This document shows positions 26,239-35,629 of a stretch of DNA of 64,000 nt, in pieces. Origin of the DNA: an uncultured Ilumatobacter sp. (lineage in GTDB: Bacteria; Actinomycetota; Acidimicrobiia; Acidimicrobiales; Ilumatobacteraceae); assembly GCA_937919625.1 (NCBI GenBank), contig CALFRK010000047.1, positions 101,316-165,315 on the forward strand. The letters run 5' to 3'. How positions within the stretch are numbered: the first letter of the stretch is position 1; the number at the start of each line of letters is the position of its first letter. Position numbers and translations under genes: made by a program. The notes beneath the pieces are model-generated. The model saw only the letters and a list, made by a program, of their open reading frames with translations, was not told where the DNA came from and made no database searches.

Positions 26239-27411
26239 ATGCCGTATTACCGCCAGGTCGGTGAGATTCCGGCCAAGCGTCACATCGCGTTTCGCGACGC
26301 CGAGGGCCACCGCTTCCACGAGGAGCTGATGGGGCAGGAAGGTTTCTCGTCGCGCTCGGCGCTGTTGTACCACCGCCACGCACCCTCGGCGATCACCGCC
26401 ATCGCGCCTGTCGACGAGCCGGGCCGCGAAACGGCGACGGCCGATCATCCGTTGACGCCGCGTCACCTGCGCACCGGCGATCTCGACCCGGTGGCAGACG
26501 TGGTCACGGGCCGACGGGTGCTGCTCGCCAATCGCGATATCCGGATCGCATGGGCGAGCGCCTCGGGCTCGAGTCCGCTGTACCGCAACGCCACCGGCGA
26601 CGAGCTCGTATACGTGCAGCGCGGGAGCGCGGTGCTCGAGTCGGTGTTCGGCCGCCTCGAGGTCGGTGAGGGCGACTATGTCGTCATCCCGGCGTCGACG
26701 ACCCACCGATGGGTTGTGCCCGACGAGAATCAGAACGGGATCGACGTCTTGATCGTCGAGTCGAGCGGTCATGTCGCACCTCCCAAGAGGTACCTCTCAG
26801 CGGGCGGTCAGTTTCTCGAACATGCGCCGTATTGCGAGCGCGATGTGCGCGGGCCCAGTGAGGTGTTGATCGAACAGGGAGGGGACGTCGACGTACTCGT
26901 GCGCAGCTCGGGTGGTCTTTCGCGTCACACCCACCGCGATCATCCCTTCGACGTTGTCGGGTGGGACGGGCATCTGTACCCGTGGGCCTTCAGCATTAAC
27001 GATTTTGAACCGATCGTCGGGCGTATCCATCAGCCGCCGCCCGTGCACCAAACATTCGAGGGCCCGGGCTTCGTGATCTGCTCGTTCGTGTCGCGCTTGT
27101 ACGACTTTCACCCCGACGCCGTGAAGGTTCCGTACCACCACGCCAATACCGACAGCGACGAGGTGCTGTTCTATTCGGCCGGCAATTTCATGAGCCGCGC
27201 CGGTTCGGGGATTGGACTCGGGTCGATCTCGTTGCACCCCGCCGGTTTTGTTCACGGCCCTCAGCCGGGAAGCTACGAAGCAAGTGTTGACCAGACACGA
27301 ACTGAAGAGATCGCCGTGATGATCGACACGTTCGCCCCGCTGCAGGTGACCGACTCGGCGCGGGGCATCGCGGCCCCCGAGTACCCCTGGAGCTGGGCAC
27401 GCCCGGTCTGA
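26239..27411 (+). CDS. hmgA: Homogentisate 1,2-dioxygenase
   Basis: 390 residues, shorter than the proteobacterial and human enzymes (about 430-445) but typical of actinobacterial forms. Cupin motifs are visible: GDELVYVQRGSAVLES, VGEGDYVVIPASTTHRW, then VPYHHANTDSDEVLFYSAGNF and the iron-site stretch SLHPAGFVHGPQPGSYE. It opens the ring of homogentisate to maleylacetoacetate. Its ATG follows the fahA stop by three bases with GGAGGATGAGC as the ribosome site, so the three genes form one operon. A strong hairpin lies 26 bases after the stop. Confidence 0.96.
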   Translation: MPYYRQVGEIPAKRHIAFRDAEGHRFHEELMGQEGFSSRSALLYHRHAPSAITAIAPVDEPGRETATADHPLTPRHLRTGDLDPVADVVTGRRVLLANRDIRIAWASASGSSPLYRNATGDELVYVQRGSAVLESVFGRLEVGEGDYVVIPASTTHRWVVPDENQNGIDVLIVESSGHVAPPKRYLSAGGQFLEHAPYCERDVRGPSEVLIEQGGDVDVLVRSSGGLSRHTHRDHPFDVVGWDGHLYPWAFSINDFEPIVGRIHQPPPVHQTFEGPGFVICSFVSRLYDFHPDAVKVPYHHANTDSDEVLFYSAGNFMSRAGSGIGLGSISLHPAGFVHGPQPGSYEASVDQTRTEEIAVMIDTFAPLQVTDSARGIAAPEYPWSWARPV

Positions 27412-27437
27412 AGATGGCTGGTGCCGATGAGCGACTT

Positions 27438-27476
27438 GGCCGGCACACACGGAGGGGTCTGGCGTGTGTGCCGGCC
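27438..27476. terminator. Hairpin between convergent hmgA and the CMD-family gene
   Basis: A perfect 13-base inverted repeat, arms 27438-27450 and 27464-27476 (GGCCGGCACACAC and its complement), with a 13-base loop. It sits in the 82-base gap between two gene ends, the expected place for a bidirectional terminator. No T-run is obvious. Confidence 0.7.
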
Positions 27477-27493
27477 GTTCGGCCGAGGGAATC

Positions 27494-27838
27494 TCAGGCC
27501 GAGAACTGTTCGAATGCTTCGAGTGCCCTGGCGGCGTAGGTGGATGCCGGTCCTCCGCCCATCAGCAACGCGACCCCGATCGCCTCGTGCACCATTTCGG
27601 GCGTGGCGCCGGCCTTGAGGGCGTCATGCATGTGAAGCGTCAGGCAGTCCTCACAACGTGTGCAGATCGCAATCGCCACCGCCATCAGCTCCTTGGTGGC
27701 CTTTGGCAGGGCGCCGTCGGCGACCGCAGCTCGATGCAGGTCGCTGAATCCCTTCATCTGGTCGGGAATCACCTTGCCAAGGTCGCGGTAGCCCTGGTGC
27801 AGCTCCTTGCGGCGGGTCGGATGGTCATGGATGGTCAT
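27494..27838 (-). CDS. Carboxymuconolactone decarboxylase family protein, AhpD-like
   Basis: 114 residues with the CMD fold. The redox motif is CTRCEDC (Cys 59, 62 and 65), followed by His 69 four residues after the last Cys, as in AhpD-type disulfide reductases (ELMAVAIA before it, GATPEMVHEAIGVALLMGG after it). A peroxidase or disulfide-exchange role is more likely than muconolactone chemistry. It is the last gene of the sulfur operon SQR-TusE-DsrE-CMD (37 bases after DsrE), suggesting that it handles thiols or persulfides. Confidence 0.85.
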   Translation of the reverse strand: MTIHDHPTRRKELHQGYRDLGKVIPDQMKGFSDLHRAAVADGALPKATKELMAVAIAICTRCEDCLTLHMHDALKAGATPEMVHEAIGVALLMGGGPASTYAARALEAFEQFSA

Positions 27839-27875
27839 GGGTGCTCCCTCGAGGGCGGGTCAGCTGACGGTTGGT

Positions 27876-28421
27876 TCAGGTGAAGATGATCTGGCCGCCT
27901 GCGGCCATCTCGTAAAAGTCGCCGACGGTGATGATCTCGTCGACCTGCTCGATCAGGTCGTCCTTGGTGAAGCCGAACAGATCGACCGATGCGAGGCAGG
28001 CGTAGATGCCGGCGCCGGTGTCGTGGATCATCTCGATGAACTCGGGGATGTCCGGGAAGTCGAGCGCCTCGATCTTTTTCGACATCATCTTGGTGGCGAG
28101 CGCCGAGACGCCGGGGAGTCCACCTGCCCAGGTGGCCATGTGCATGCCGGGATTGCCGACGGTGGCGACCTTGATGTGGTCGTGGCGCTCCTTGTGGATC
28201 GCATCCATCCCGAAGAACGTGAAGAACAGGTTGACCTCGATGCCCTCGTTGCGGGCGCCGTTGCCCATGATCAGGGCGGGGTAGATGCCTTCCAGCGAAC
28301 CCTTCGAAACGATGATCGACACCTTTTCGATGGTCTGTTTTGGTTCGATGGTCTGTTTTGGCTCGATGGTGGCCTTGCTCTCGGCGACTTCGGTTGCGTT
28401 GTCGGTGATTGTGTTCGTCAT
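27876..28421 (-). CDS. DsrE/DsrF/DrsH-like sulfur carrier family protein
   Basis: 181 residues. An acidic, low-complexity N-terminal tail of about 30 residues contains the hexapeptide IEPKQT twice. The DsrE-like fold follows: KVSIIVSKGSLEGIYPALIMGNGA, LFFTFFGMDAI and a Cys in GIYACLASVDLFG, the conserved DsrE2-type position. Members move sulfane sulfur between proteins. It lies between the TusE-like and CMD genes in the same operon. The tail repeat is a DNA duplication (28328-28363) and probably has little structural role. Confidence 0.88.
   Translation of the reverse strand: MTNTITDNATEVAESKATIEPKQTIEPKQTIEKVSIIVSKGSLEGIYPALIMGNGARNEGIEVNLFFTFFGMDAIHKERHDHIKVATVGNPGMHMATWAGGLPGVSALATKMMSKKIEALDFPDIPEFIEMIHDTGAGIYACLASVDLFGFTKDDLIEQVDEIITVGDFYEMAAGGQIIFT
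28328..28370. repeat. 18-bp tandem repeat inside the DsrE-like gene
   Basis: Two units of 18 bases (28328-28345 and 28346-28363, one difference) plus a partial third. It keeps frame and encodes the duplicated hexapeptide IEPKQT in the N-terminal tail. Confidence 0.85.
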
Positions 28422-28482
28422 GTCGGTGACCTCTTTGTTGTGGGTTGTTCGTGTTGCGTACGGGATCCGCGTCGGTCGACGA

Positions 28483-28803
28483 TCAGATGCAGCCCTTGGG
28501 CTTGGGGATACCGGCGATCATCGCCGAGAGCTTGGCGGGGCCCTTCGGGAACAGCTGGAACAGCTCTTTGGTGTTGACGCCAGACGCCTTGCCGAGCTTG
28601 CGCACGGTTGCCCCGGTGCCGTTCTCGAAATACTCCTTGCGCATGTAGTTGATGACCACCCAATGGCGGTCGGTCAGCGGGGTGTCGACGCCATGGAGAT
28701 CGGCCAACTCGGTGGCCATGTCTTCGGTCCACTCGGTGGGATCGACGAGGAAACCCTCGTCGTTGACTTCGACGGGCTTGCCGGCGAGCTGGGTGATTGT
28801 CAT
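28483..28803 (-). CDS. TusE/DsrC/DsvC family sulfur relay protein
   Basis: 106 residues, the family's normal size. Landmarks are GFLVDPTEWTEDMA, DRHWVVINYMRKEYFE and the flexible C-terminal arm GIPKPKGCI with the penultimate Cys. True DsrC has a second arm Cys about ten residues earlier; here that place (KLSAMIAG) has none, so this is the single-Cys TusE-like type that carries a persulfide but cannot form the DsrC trisulfide loop. It lies between the SQR-like and DsrE-like genes and probably passes sulfur between them. Confidence 0.9.
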   Translation of the reverse strand: MTITQLAGKPVEVNDEGFLVDPTEWTEDMATELADLHGVDTPLTDRHWVVINYMRKEYFENGTGATVRKLGKASGVNTKELFQLFPKGPAKLSAMIAGIPKPKGCI

Positions 28804-28842
28804 TGTGGTTCCCTTCAGATTGAGGTATATCGATGTTTGGCC

Positions 28843-30099
28843 TCAGGACTTGCCAGAGGTCTGCAGTTCGTGCTTACCCGACTTGGGCATGTGTGATCCG
28901 ATGCCCGGAACGTCGCGTCCCGGCAGCAGGCCGTGCCAGTAGAACGACTGAAACATCAGCTTGCCGAGATGGTTGATCCGTGATTCCTTCAACAAGGGCA
29001 GGCCGACCGGCCCAGGGAAGTGACCCGGCAGCGGCTCGGTCTCGTAATTGAAGTCGATCAGAAGTGCCTTCGAGTACCCGGTCTCGATGAAGCAGTTGGC
29101 GTGCCCATCGAAGCGCTCGACCATGTCGCGCCCGTGCAGGAAGGCGTCGATGTTGTCGACCAAGACCTCGCCCTCGAAGTGGGTCACGGACCCGGCCTTA
29201 GAGGTTGGAATGTCGGCGGCATCGCCGAGTACAAAGATGTTCGGCCTGACCTTTGACTGCAGCGTCTTGTTGTCGCATGGGATAAACCCGAGCTCGTCGC
29301 CGAGGCCCGGCGAGTTGTGCACATAGTCGGCGCCGCCGTGCAGCGGGATCACGACCGCCAGGTCGAACTCGACCTCGGTGCCGTCGTAGCCGATCAGCTT
29401 GCGGCCAACGGTATCGACCTCGCCCGTGTTGAACTCGGTAACCAGGTTGATGCCCTTCTCCTCGAGCAGGTGAGTCAGGGTGGCAGAAGCGGCCGGCTTT
29501 GTGAAGGCACCGTCGAGCGGCGTGACATAGGTGATCTTGACGTCGTCGCGGACACCCTTGTCGTGGAAGTACCAGTCGGCGAGGAAGGCGAATTCGAGCG
29601 GTGCCACAGGGCACTTGATCGGGAGATCAAAGAAGTTGATCACCAAGTGACCTGAGCGGAAGGTCTCGAGCCGCTCGGCTAGGGCAGTGGCCCCTGGCAG
29701 GTCGTAGAACGTGAAGACGTCCTTGTTCCAGCCGGGTCCGTCGAGACCCTCGGTCTCCTCTGGGAGCAACTTGGTGCCGGTCGAGATCAATAGCAGGTCG
29801 TAGTTGAGCGTGCTGCCGTTGGTGAGGCGGACCTCGTTGGCATCGACACTTACCGACTCGATCCCGCTCTCGTGGTAATTGATCCCCTTGTGAAGCTGGC
29901 GGTCACGCTTGCGGACGATGTCGTCGGGGTCGGCCAGGCCAAACGGAACGAAGAGCAGTCCGGGCTGGTAGACGTGCTGATTGTTCTGGTCGACGATGTC
30001 GATCTCGAGCTCGGAAGTGGGGAATCGTTTACGCAGCCGATTCGCAGCCAGCGTGCCGCCCGTGCCGGCTCCCAGAATGACCATCCTCTGGCGTTTCAT
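28843..30099 (-). CDS. Sulfide:quinone oxidoreductase-like FAD-dependent oxidoreductase
   Basis: 418 residues. The FAD motif GAGTGGTLAAN starts at 10, a second nucleotide region ends in LLISTGTKLLPEE, and ANIFVLGDAADIPTSKAG-like FVLGDAADIPTSKAGS binds the flavin late in the chain. Cys 163 in LPIKCPVAP matches the conserved SQR active-site Cys, and there are later Cys in FIPCDNK and ANCFIE. It would oxidise sulfide or persulfide and pass electrons to quinone at the membrane face. AAGGGG precedes the ATG. It heads the sulfur operon; a DosR-like palindrome lies 61-80 bases upstream. Confidence 0.88.
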   Translation of the reverse strand: MKRQRMVILGAGTGGTLAANRLRKRFPTSELEIDIVDQNNQHVYQPGLLFVPFGLADPDDIVRKRDRQLHKGINYHESGIESVSVDANEVRLTNGSTLNYDLLLISTGTKLLPEETEGLDGPGWNKDVFTFYDLPGATALAERLETFRSGHLVINFFDLPIKCPVAPLEFAFLADWYFHDKGVRDDVKITYVTPLDGAFTKPAASATLTHLLEEKGINLVTEFNTGEVDTVGRKLIGYDGTEVEFDLAVVIPLHGGADYVHNSPGLGDELGFIPCDNKTLQSKVRPNIFVLGDAADIPTSKAGSVTHFEGEVLVDNIDAFLHGRDMVERFDGHANCFIETGYSKALLIDFNYETEPLPGHFPGPVGLPLLKESRINHLGKLMFQSFYWHGLLPGRDVPGIGSHMPKSGKHELQTSGKS

Positions 30100-30159
30100 A
30101 GTGACCCCTTATGTGCTGTTGCTTGCACCTCTAAATGTACGGACTTCTGGGTGGCGGTA

Positions 30160-30179
30160 CTACGGACTTTCGTCCCAAA
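30160..30179 (-). promoter_or_regulatory. Possible DosR/DevR-like box upstream of the sulfur operon
   Basis: Read on the minus strand, the 20-mer keeps 15 of 20 positions of the mycobacterial DosR consensus TTSGGGACTWWAGTCCCSAA, including GGGAC and AAAGTCC. The nine-base half site TACGGACTT occurs again at 30138-30146, 23 bases away in the same orientation. Paired sites upstream of the SQR-like start would suit a redox or hypoxia response regulator. No regulator gene lies nearby. Confidence 0.35.
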
Positions 30180-30191
30180 CCTGCCGGGCTA

Positions 30192-30216
30192 GTGGTCCAT
30201 CGGGGTCGCGGACCAC
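30192..30216 (-). terminator. Short hairpin downstream of betC
   Basis: Seven-base arms GTGGTCC (30192-30198) and GGACCAC (30210-30216) around an 11-base loop, 14 bases past the choline-sulfatase stop. Position suggests transcript end; there is no clear T-run. Confidence 0.35.
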
Positions 30217-30229
30217 ATCCGGTGTTTGA

Positions 30230-31723
30230 TCAGAGTCGACGCTGGGTCTCGACCTGGTTGAGGTCGAGGTGGTTACGCATGTACTGATTGCGGGCGTCGG
30301 TAGTTGGCTGATAATCCCACGCCTCGAAGCGGCCCAGACGCAGCGCCGTGTCGACTGTTGCCCTGGCCCGCTGATTGGCGAGCACCTGGGCCTTCAACGC
30401 CGACGGATCCCACAGCGAGAGCAGCTCGGCCTCCAACGAGGCCACGGTGTCGGCATGCGCCGCAATGCTTGCCAGGTTTACCAACTCGTGCGGATCGGTG
30501 GCGAGGTCGTACAGCTGGGGCGGATCGGCTTGGCACCACACGAACTTGTGATCGCCGCGGCGGATCATGAAAATCGGCGCCACCGCACCCTCACCCAAAT
30601 ACTCGCCGAGCACCGTGCGCTCTGGGTCGTTGCCCGCATCGATGACCGACAACAGGCTGGTCCCGTGCATGGTGTCGGGTATGTCTGCGCCGGCGATGTC
30701 GAGCAAGGTCGGAGCGATGTCGAGCAGGCTGGTCGGTGTTGCTACGCGGCCGGCGGGCACCCTTCCCGGAGCATTGATGATCATCGGAATACGGGCGCTG
30801 TGCTCGAAGTAGCTCATCTTGTACCAGAGTCCGCGTTCGCCGAGCATGTCGCCGTGATCGGCGGTGAACAGCACGACCGTGTCGTCTCGCATGTCGAGCC
30901 GGTCGAGTGTCTCCATGATCTCGCCAACGAAATCGTCGACATACGACGTGTTGGCCAAGTAGGCGTGGCGCGCTGAACGGATCTGCTCGTCGGTCACCTT
31001 GGTGACGTCGGTCGAGATCACGTGTGACAGTCGAAGACTGTGCGGATCTGGGTCGGCGACGGGGCCGACGGTCGGCATCGGGATGGCGTCGTGGTCGTAG
31101 CGGTCCCAGTGCCGACGGCGGGCGACATACGGGTCGTGGGGATGCGTGAACGAGACCGTCAGAAACCACGGTCGCTGGTCGTCGGTACGCGCCAGATCAC
31201 GCAACTTGCGAACCGCCAGAAAGCCGACCTCGTCGTCGTAGTCGAGCTGGTTCGAGGCCTCCGCAACACCGGCGTTGACGACGCTGTCCATGTTGTGGAA
31301 CCACCAGTCGAACCGGCCGTCGGGGTCGGCCCAGTTGGGCGTCCATCCAAAGTCGGCCGGGTAGATGTCGGTCGTGAGGCGATCCTCGAAACCGTGCAGT
31401 TGGTCGGCCCCGACAAAGTGCATCTTGCCGATCAACGACGTCTGGTAACCGGCGCTGCGCAGGTAGTGCGCGAACGTCGGGACGCTTGACACAAACTCGG
31501 AGGCGTTGTCGTAGGCCCCGATCTTCGAGTTCAGCTGGCCCGACATCATGGCGAACCGCGCTGGGGCGCACAGTGGGCTGTTGCTGTAGGCCGATTCGAA
31601 CACAACGCCGTTCGCCGCCAGCCGGTCGATCGCCGGGGTGATTGCCGGACCGCCGTGGATGGGGAGCAAGGGCGCCGCCAGCTGGTCGGCCATGACCAGC
31701 AGAATGTTCGGCTGCCCCGTCAT
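30230..31723 (-). CDS. betC: Choline-sulfatase
   Basis: 497 residues. The formylglycine motif is LCAPARFAMM with Cys 52, close to Cys 54 of Sinorhizobium BetC. Further matches to that protein are IGKMHFVGADQLHGFEDRL, TDIYPADFGWTP, NQLDYDDEV and TADHGDMLGERGLWYKM (metal site). It hydrolyses choline-O-sulfate to choline and sulfate; a formylglycine-generating enzyme is needed and is not in the window. The ATG at 31723 overlaps the betA stop by one base (TGATG), so betA-betC form a coupled operon. Confidence 0.94.
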   Translation of the reverse strand: MTGQPNILLVMADQLAAPLLPIHGGPAITPAIDRLAANGVVFESAYSNSPLCAPARFAMMSGQLNSKIGAYDNASEFVSSVPTFAHYLRSAGYQTSLIGKMHFVGADQLHGFEDRLTTDIYPADFGWTPNWADPDGRFDWWFHNMDSVVNAGVAEASNQLDYDDEVGFLAVRKLRDLARTDDQRPWFLTVSFTHPHDPYVARRRHWDRYDHDAIPMPTVGPVADPDPHSLRLSHVISTDVTKVTDEQIRSARHAYLANTSYVDDFVGEIMETLDRLDMRDDTVVLFTADHGDMLGERGLWYKMSYFEHSARIPMIINAPGRVPAGRVATPTSLLDIAPTLLDIAGADIPDTMHGTSLLSVIDAGNDPERTVLGEYLGEGAVAPIFMIRRGDHKFVWCQADPPQLYDLATDPHELVNLASIAAHADTVASLEAELLSLWDPSALKAQVLANQRARATVDTALRLGRFEAWDYQPTTDARNQYMRNHLDLNQVETQRRL

Positions 31724-33387
31724 CAGGGCGCCGGGGGCAGGTAGACGTCGGCGTGGTCGGCCGGCAACGGTGCGAGTCCAAGAATGATGTCGGCCGCCTT
31801 TTCGGCGATCATCATCGTGGGGGCGTACAAGTTGCCGTTGGTGACGATCGGCAACACAGATGCGTCGACAACACGCAGGCCCTCGGTGCCGTGTACGCGC
31901 ATCGTGTTTGGATCGACAACCGCCATCTCGTCGGTGCCCATCTTGCAGGTGCACGACGGGTGCAGGGCGGTCTCCGAGTCGCGGGCGACCCAGTCCATGA
32001 TTTGCTCGTCGGTGGCGACCGATGGACCCGGCGAGATTTCGCCACCGTCGAACGGCTCGAACGCCGGCTGGCTGAGAATCCGACGTGTGGTCTGCACCGC
32101 CTCGATCCACTCACGCCGGTCGTTCTCGGTGGACAGGTAGTTGAAACGGATCGCCGGCTTCTTGCGCGGATCGGTCGACGTGATCTTGACGCTGCCCTTG
32201 GACTCGGAGTACATCGGCCCGACGTGGACCTGATAGCCGTGCCCCTTGGTGGCGGCGGTACCGTCGTAGCGAATCGCGATCGGCAAGAAGTGAAACATCA
32301 GATTTGGATAGCGCTCGCTCGGATTGCTTTTCACGAACCCCCCAGCTTCGAAGTGATTGGTGGCCGCGGGACCCTTGCGGAACAGCCATTGCAAGCCGAT
32401 CCAGGGCATCTTCCACTTGGCGAGATGGGGTTGCATCGACACCGGCTGCTTGCAGGCGTGCTGGATGTAGACCTCGAGATGGTCTTGCATGTTTTCGCCG
32501 ACGCCGGGCAGGGCGCTGACCACGGGAATACCAAGGCTCTCGAGGTGCTCGGGGTTACCGATGCCCGAGAGTTGCAGCAACTGTGGCGAGTTGAACGCCC
32601 CACCGCACGAGATGATCTCGCGACCCTTGGCGACGAGCGTCTTGCGATTCCGCCGGTACTCGACGCCGACCGCCCGGTTGCCCTCGAACAGGATTCGATT
32701 GGCGTGCGCTCGGGTGACCAGATGCAGGTTGGGTCGGTCGAGCACAGGGTGCAGGTAGGCGCGTGCGGCGCTGAGCCGTCGGCCGCCGCGAATATTCTTG
32801 TCGAACGCAGCGAACCCCTCCTGTCGATAGCCGTTGACGTCGTCGGTACGACGAAATCCGGCCTGGGGGCCAGCCTCGAGCCAGGCCTTGAACAGCGGGC
32901 TGGCGGCCGGCCCGCGCTCGAGTTCGAGCGGCCCATCACCGCCACGCCACTGGTCTTCGCCGGCCAGGCAGGTCTCCATCCGTTTGAAGTAGGGAAGGCA
33001 ATGGGCGTAGTCCCAGCTTTCCATTGCCGGCTGCTGTGCCCACTTTTCGTAGTCGGCCGGGTTGCCGCGCTGAAAGATCATGCCGTTGATGCTCGATGAC
33101 CCACCGAGCACCTTGCCGCGGGCGTGATACACACGCCGCCCGTTCATGTGCGGTTCGGGCTCGCTTTCGTACTTCCAATCGTAGAAGCGGCTGCCGATCG
33201 GAAACGCCAGGGCAGCAGGCATATGGATGAATACGTCCCACTTCCAGTCGGTGCGCCCGGCCTCGATCACGAGCACCCGATTGGTCGGATCGGCGCTGAG
33301 TCGGTTGGCGAGCGCACAACCGGCCGAGCCCCCGCCGACAACGATGAAGTCGTACTCGGTCGAGGTTGCATGATCGTGGTTGGTCAT
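31723..33387 (-). CDS. betA: Choline dehydrogenase (GMC oxidoreductase)
   Basis: 554 residues against 556 in E. coli BetA. GMC landmarks: [45 protein letters not shown], the active-site His in [11 protein letters not shown] and [14 protein letters not shown] near the end. It oxidises choline to betaine aldehyde. AGGA lies nine bases ahead of the ATG at 33387. It precedes betC in the operon, so choline released from choline sulfate would be oxidised directly. No betB or betI is adjacent. It is divergent from an acyl-CoA dehydrogenase across 79 bases. Confidence 0.94.
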   Translation of the reverse strand: MTNHDHATSTEYDFIVVGGGSAGCALANRLSADPTNRVLVIEAGRTDWKWDVFIHMPAALAFPIGSRFYDWKYESEPEPHMNGRRVYHARGKVLGGSSSINGMIFQRGNPADYEKWAQQPAMESWDYAHCLPYFKRMETCLAGEDQWRGGDGPLELERGPAASPLFKAWLEAGPQAGFRRTDDVNGYRQEGFAAFDKNIRGGRRLSAARAYLHPVLDRPNLHLVTRAHANRILFEGNRAVGVEYRRNRKTLVAKGREIISCGGAFNSPQLLQLSGIGNPEHLESLGIPVVSALPGVGENMQDHLEVYIQHACKQPVSMQPHLAKWKMPWIGLQWLFRKGPAATNHFEAGGFVKSNPSERYPNLMFHFLPIAIRYDGTAATKGHGYQVHVGPMYSESKGSVKITSTDPRKKPAIRFNYLSTENDRREWIEAVQTTRRILSQPAFEPFDGGEISPGPSVATDEQIMDWVARDSETALHPSCTCKMGTDEMAVVDPNTMRVHGTEGLRVVDASVLPIVTNGNLYAPTMMIAEKAADIILGLAPLPADHADVYLPPAP

Positions 33388-33466
33388 GGTGAAGAATCCT
33401 AGGGGCGAGCGCCCGTCGCGCTGCTCTGATGCTGGACTCGTTTGCCGGCCGCCGTACGTTTGCTCA

Positions 33467-34612
33467 ATGCGCACATTGTTCGAACCCGAGCACGAAGCAT
33501 TTCGTGAATCGTTCGCCGCCTTCGTCGCCAACGAGATCACGCCGCACTATCTGCAATGGGAGGCCGACGGCATCGCTCCTCGCGAGTTCTTCGCCAACGC
33601 CGGCAAGTACGGCTTCCTCGGGATGGCGATCCCCGAACAGCATGGTGGTGGAGGGGTCAACGACTTCCGCTTCAACCAGGTGATCGCCGAAGAGTTGGCG
33701 TCGGCCGGAATCGGCGGGGCCGGGTTGGGTCTGACGCTCCACAACGATGTCACGACGCCATACTTCCTCGTCGTTTGCAACGACGAGCAGTCCGCTCGCT
33801 GGCTACCGGGCATCGCTGACGGCACCCTGATCACGGCGATCGCGATGACCGAGCCCGGCACGGGCTCTGATCTGGCCGGCATCACGACAACGGCGATCCG
33901 CGATGGCGACGAGTATGTGGTCAACGGGTCGAAGACGTTCATCACCAACGGCATCAATGGCGACCTGGTCGTCGTCGTCGCCAAGACCGATCCCACATCA
34001 CGTCACTCCGGCATGTCGCTGCTGGTTGTCGAACGCGGCATGCCCGGGTTCGAGCGCGGTCGCAACCTCGACAAGATCGGGATGCACAGCCAAGACACCG
34101 CCGAGCTGTTCTTCAACGACGTGCGGGTGCCCGTCGCCAACCTGCTCGGTGACGAGGGCGCCGGCTTTCGGTACCTCACCTCTAATCTGGCTCAAGAGCG
34201 TCTGTCGATCGCCGTCACGGGGTTGGCAACAGCGCGGGCGGCGCTCGGTTGGACCATCGAGTACGTCAAGCAGCGCACCGCCTTTGGTAAGTCGATCAGC
34301 TCGTTTCAGAACACGAAGTTTGTGCTGGCCGAAGTTCAGACCGAGGTCGACATCGGTCAGGCCTACATCGACCAATGTGTGCTCGCCCTCAATGCCGGCA
34401 CGCTCGACCCAGCGCAGGCCGCGCAGGCCAAGTACTGGTGCACCGACCTGCAACAGCGTGCCGTCGACCGTTGCCTGCAGCTGTTCGGTGGCTACGGGTA
34501 CATGCTCGAGTACCCAATCGCGCGTGCTTACGCTGACTCGCGGGTCACATCGATCTATGGCGGTACGAACGAAGTTATGAAGACCATCATCGCTAAATCG
34601 CTCGGCCTGTAG
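33467..34612 (+). CDS. Acyl-CoA dehydrogenase
   Basis: 381 residues, the normal length. Motifs: [40 protein letters not shown]-region equivalent with [17 protein letters not shown], and the catalytic Glu in [12 protein letters not shown] near the end. It desaturates an acyl-CoA with FAD. The ATG at 33467 starts the family N-terminus; the open frame upstream overlaps betA and is spurious. It begins a same-strand run with the epoxide hydrolase (20 bases) and the CoA-transferase genes, suggesting degradation of an alicyclic, epoxidised or branched acid. Confidence 0.93.
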   Translation: MRTLFEPEHEAFRESFAAFVANEITPHYLQWEADGIAPREFFANAGKYGFLGMAIPEQHGGGGVNDFRFNQVIAEELASAGIGGAGLGLTLHNDVTTPYFLVVCNDEQSARWLPGIADGTLITAIAMTEPGTGSDLAGITTTAIRDGDEYVVNGSKTFITNGINGDLVVVVAKTDPTSRHSGMSLLVVERGMPGFERGRNLDKIGMHSQDTAELFFNDVRVPVANLLGDEGAGFRYLTSNLAQERLSIAVTGLATARAALGWTIEYVKQRTAFGKSISSFQNTKFVLAEVQTEVDIGQAYIDQCVLALNAGTLDPAQAAQAKYWCTDLQQRAVDRCLQLFGGYGYMLEYPIARAYADSRVTSIYGGTNEVMKTIIAKSLGL

Positions 34613-34632
34613 CCGAGCTGAAAGAGATCACC

Positions 34633-35598
34633 ATGCACGGCGTCCAATTCGTCACGGTCGACAACGGTCAGACCCAGCTGCGGGTCGCCGTTACCGGCTC
34701 TGGCCCCTTGATTTTGTGTGTTCATGGCTGGCCAGAGCTGTGGTACTCGTGGCGGCATCAGATGGCGCACTTTTCCGCTCGGGGTTTCACGGTCGCAGCG
34801 ATCGATGTTCGCGGCTATGGCGGCAGTTCCAAGCCACCGGAGATCTCTGCATATGCCCTGACCGAACTCGCCGGCGATGCCGCTGCGGTGATCGATGCCC
34901 TCGGTGATGGCGAGGCGATCTTGTTTGGACACGACTGGGGTGCGCCAATCGCCTGGAACACGGCTCGCTTGCACCCGTCGAAGGTGCGCGCTGTGGCTGG
35001 GCTGAGCGTGCCCTACATTCCGACAGGCCCCACCTCAGCGGTCGACCTGTGGAAGGCGTTGTACCCCGACAAGTTTTTCTACCAGTTGTACTTCCAGGAG
35101 CCTGGCGTGGCCGAGGCTGAGGTCAGTGTCGACGTGGCGGCCAGCCTGCGCAAGATCTACTTCGGGGCGAGTGGCGACGGTGCGAATAGGCTGCTGGCGC
35201 CAAAGATTGCCGATTCGACGCTACTCGACGGGCTGATCGACCCCGACCCGTTTCCGGCCTGGATGAGTGCCGACGACCTCCAGGTCTATGTCGACGCCTT
35301 CGAGGCCGGCGGCTGGCACGGGCCGTTCAACCGTTATCGCGCGCAGGGCCTCGACGCCGATCAGATCGGAACGTTGCAGCACCCCGGCCCGGCGTTGACC
35401 CAGCCAACGGCGTTCGTGGCCGGCGAACTCGACGGGGTGCGCAAGTTCGTGCCGGGCGTGGATCTGTTCGCCGATCCAGGGGCGGCGTGCCTCGATTTCC
35501 GCGGTACCACGATCGTGCCGGGAGCCGGACACTGGATCCAGCAGGAGGCACCCGACGCTACCAATGCCGCCCTGGCCGAGTTCGTGGCGGGTCTGTGA
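34633..35598 (+). CDS. Epoxide hydrolase-type alpha/beta hydrolase
   Basis: 321 residues. The oxyanion motif HGWPE, the nucleophile Asp in FGHDWGAP, a lid region with FNRYRAQ whose Tyr is the usual epoxide-polarising residue, and the catalytic His in GAGHWIQQE are all present. This pattern fits soluble epoxide hydrolases. The gene follows the acyl-CoA dehydrogenase by 20 bases with AAAGAGATCACC as a weak ribosome site. The substrate is unknown. Confidence 0.9.
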   Translation: MHGVQFVTVDNGQTQLRVAVTGSGPLILCVHGWPELWYSWRHQMAHFSARGFTVAAIDVRGYGGSSKPPEISAYALTELAGDAAAVIDALGDGEAILFGHDWGAPIAWNTARLHPSKVRAVAGLSVPYIPTGPTSAVDLWKALYPDKFFYQLYFQEPGVAEAEVSVDVAASLRKIYFGASGDGANRLLAPKIADSTLLDGLIDPDPFPAWMSADDLQVYVDAFEAGGWHGPFNRYRAQGLDADQIGTLQHPGPALTQPTAFVAGELDGVRKFVPGVDLFADPGAACLDFRGTTIVPGAGHWIQQEAPDATNAALAEFVAGL

Positions 35599-35629
35599 CA
35601 CGCCGCCTGGTGTTGTCGGTAAGTTTGCG

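Noticed and set aside
31753..33099. 448-codon plus-strand ORF
   Set aside because: Lies wholly inside betA on the opposite strand and shows no family motifs; a GC-rich shadow.
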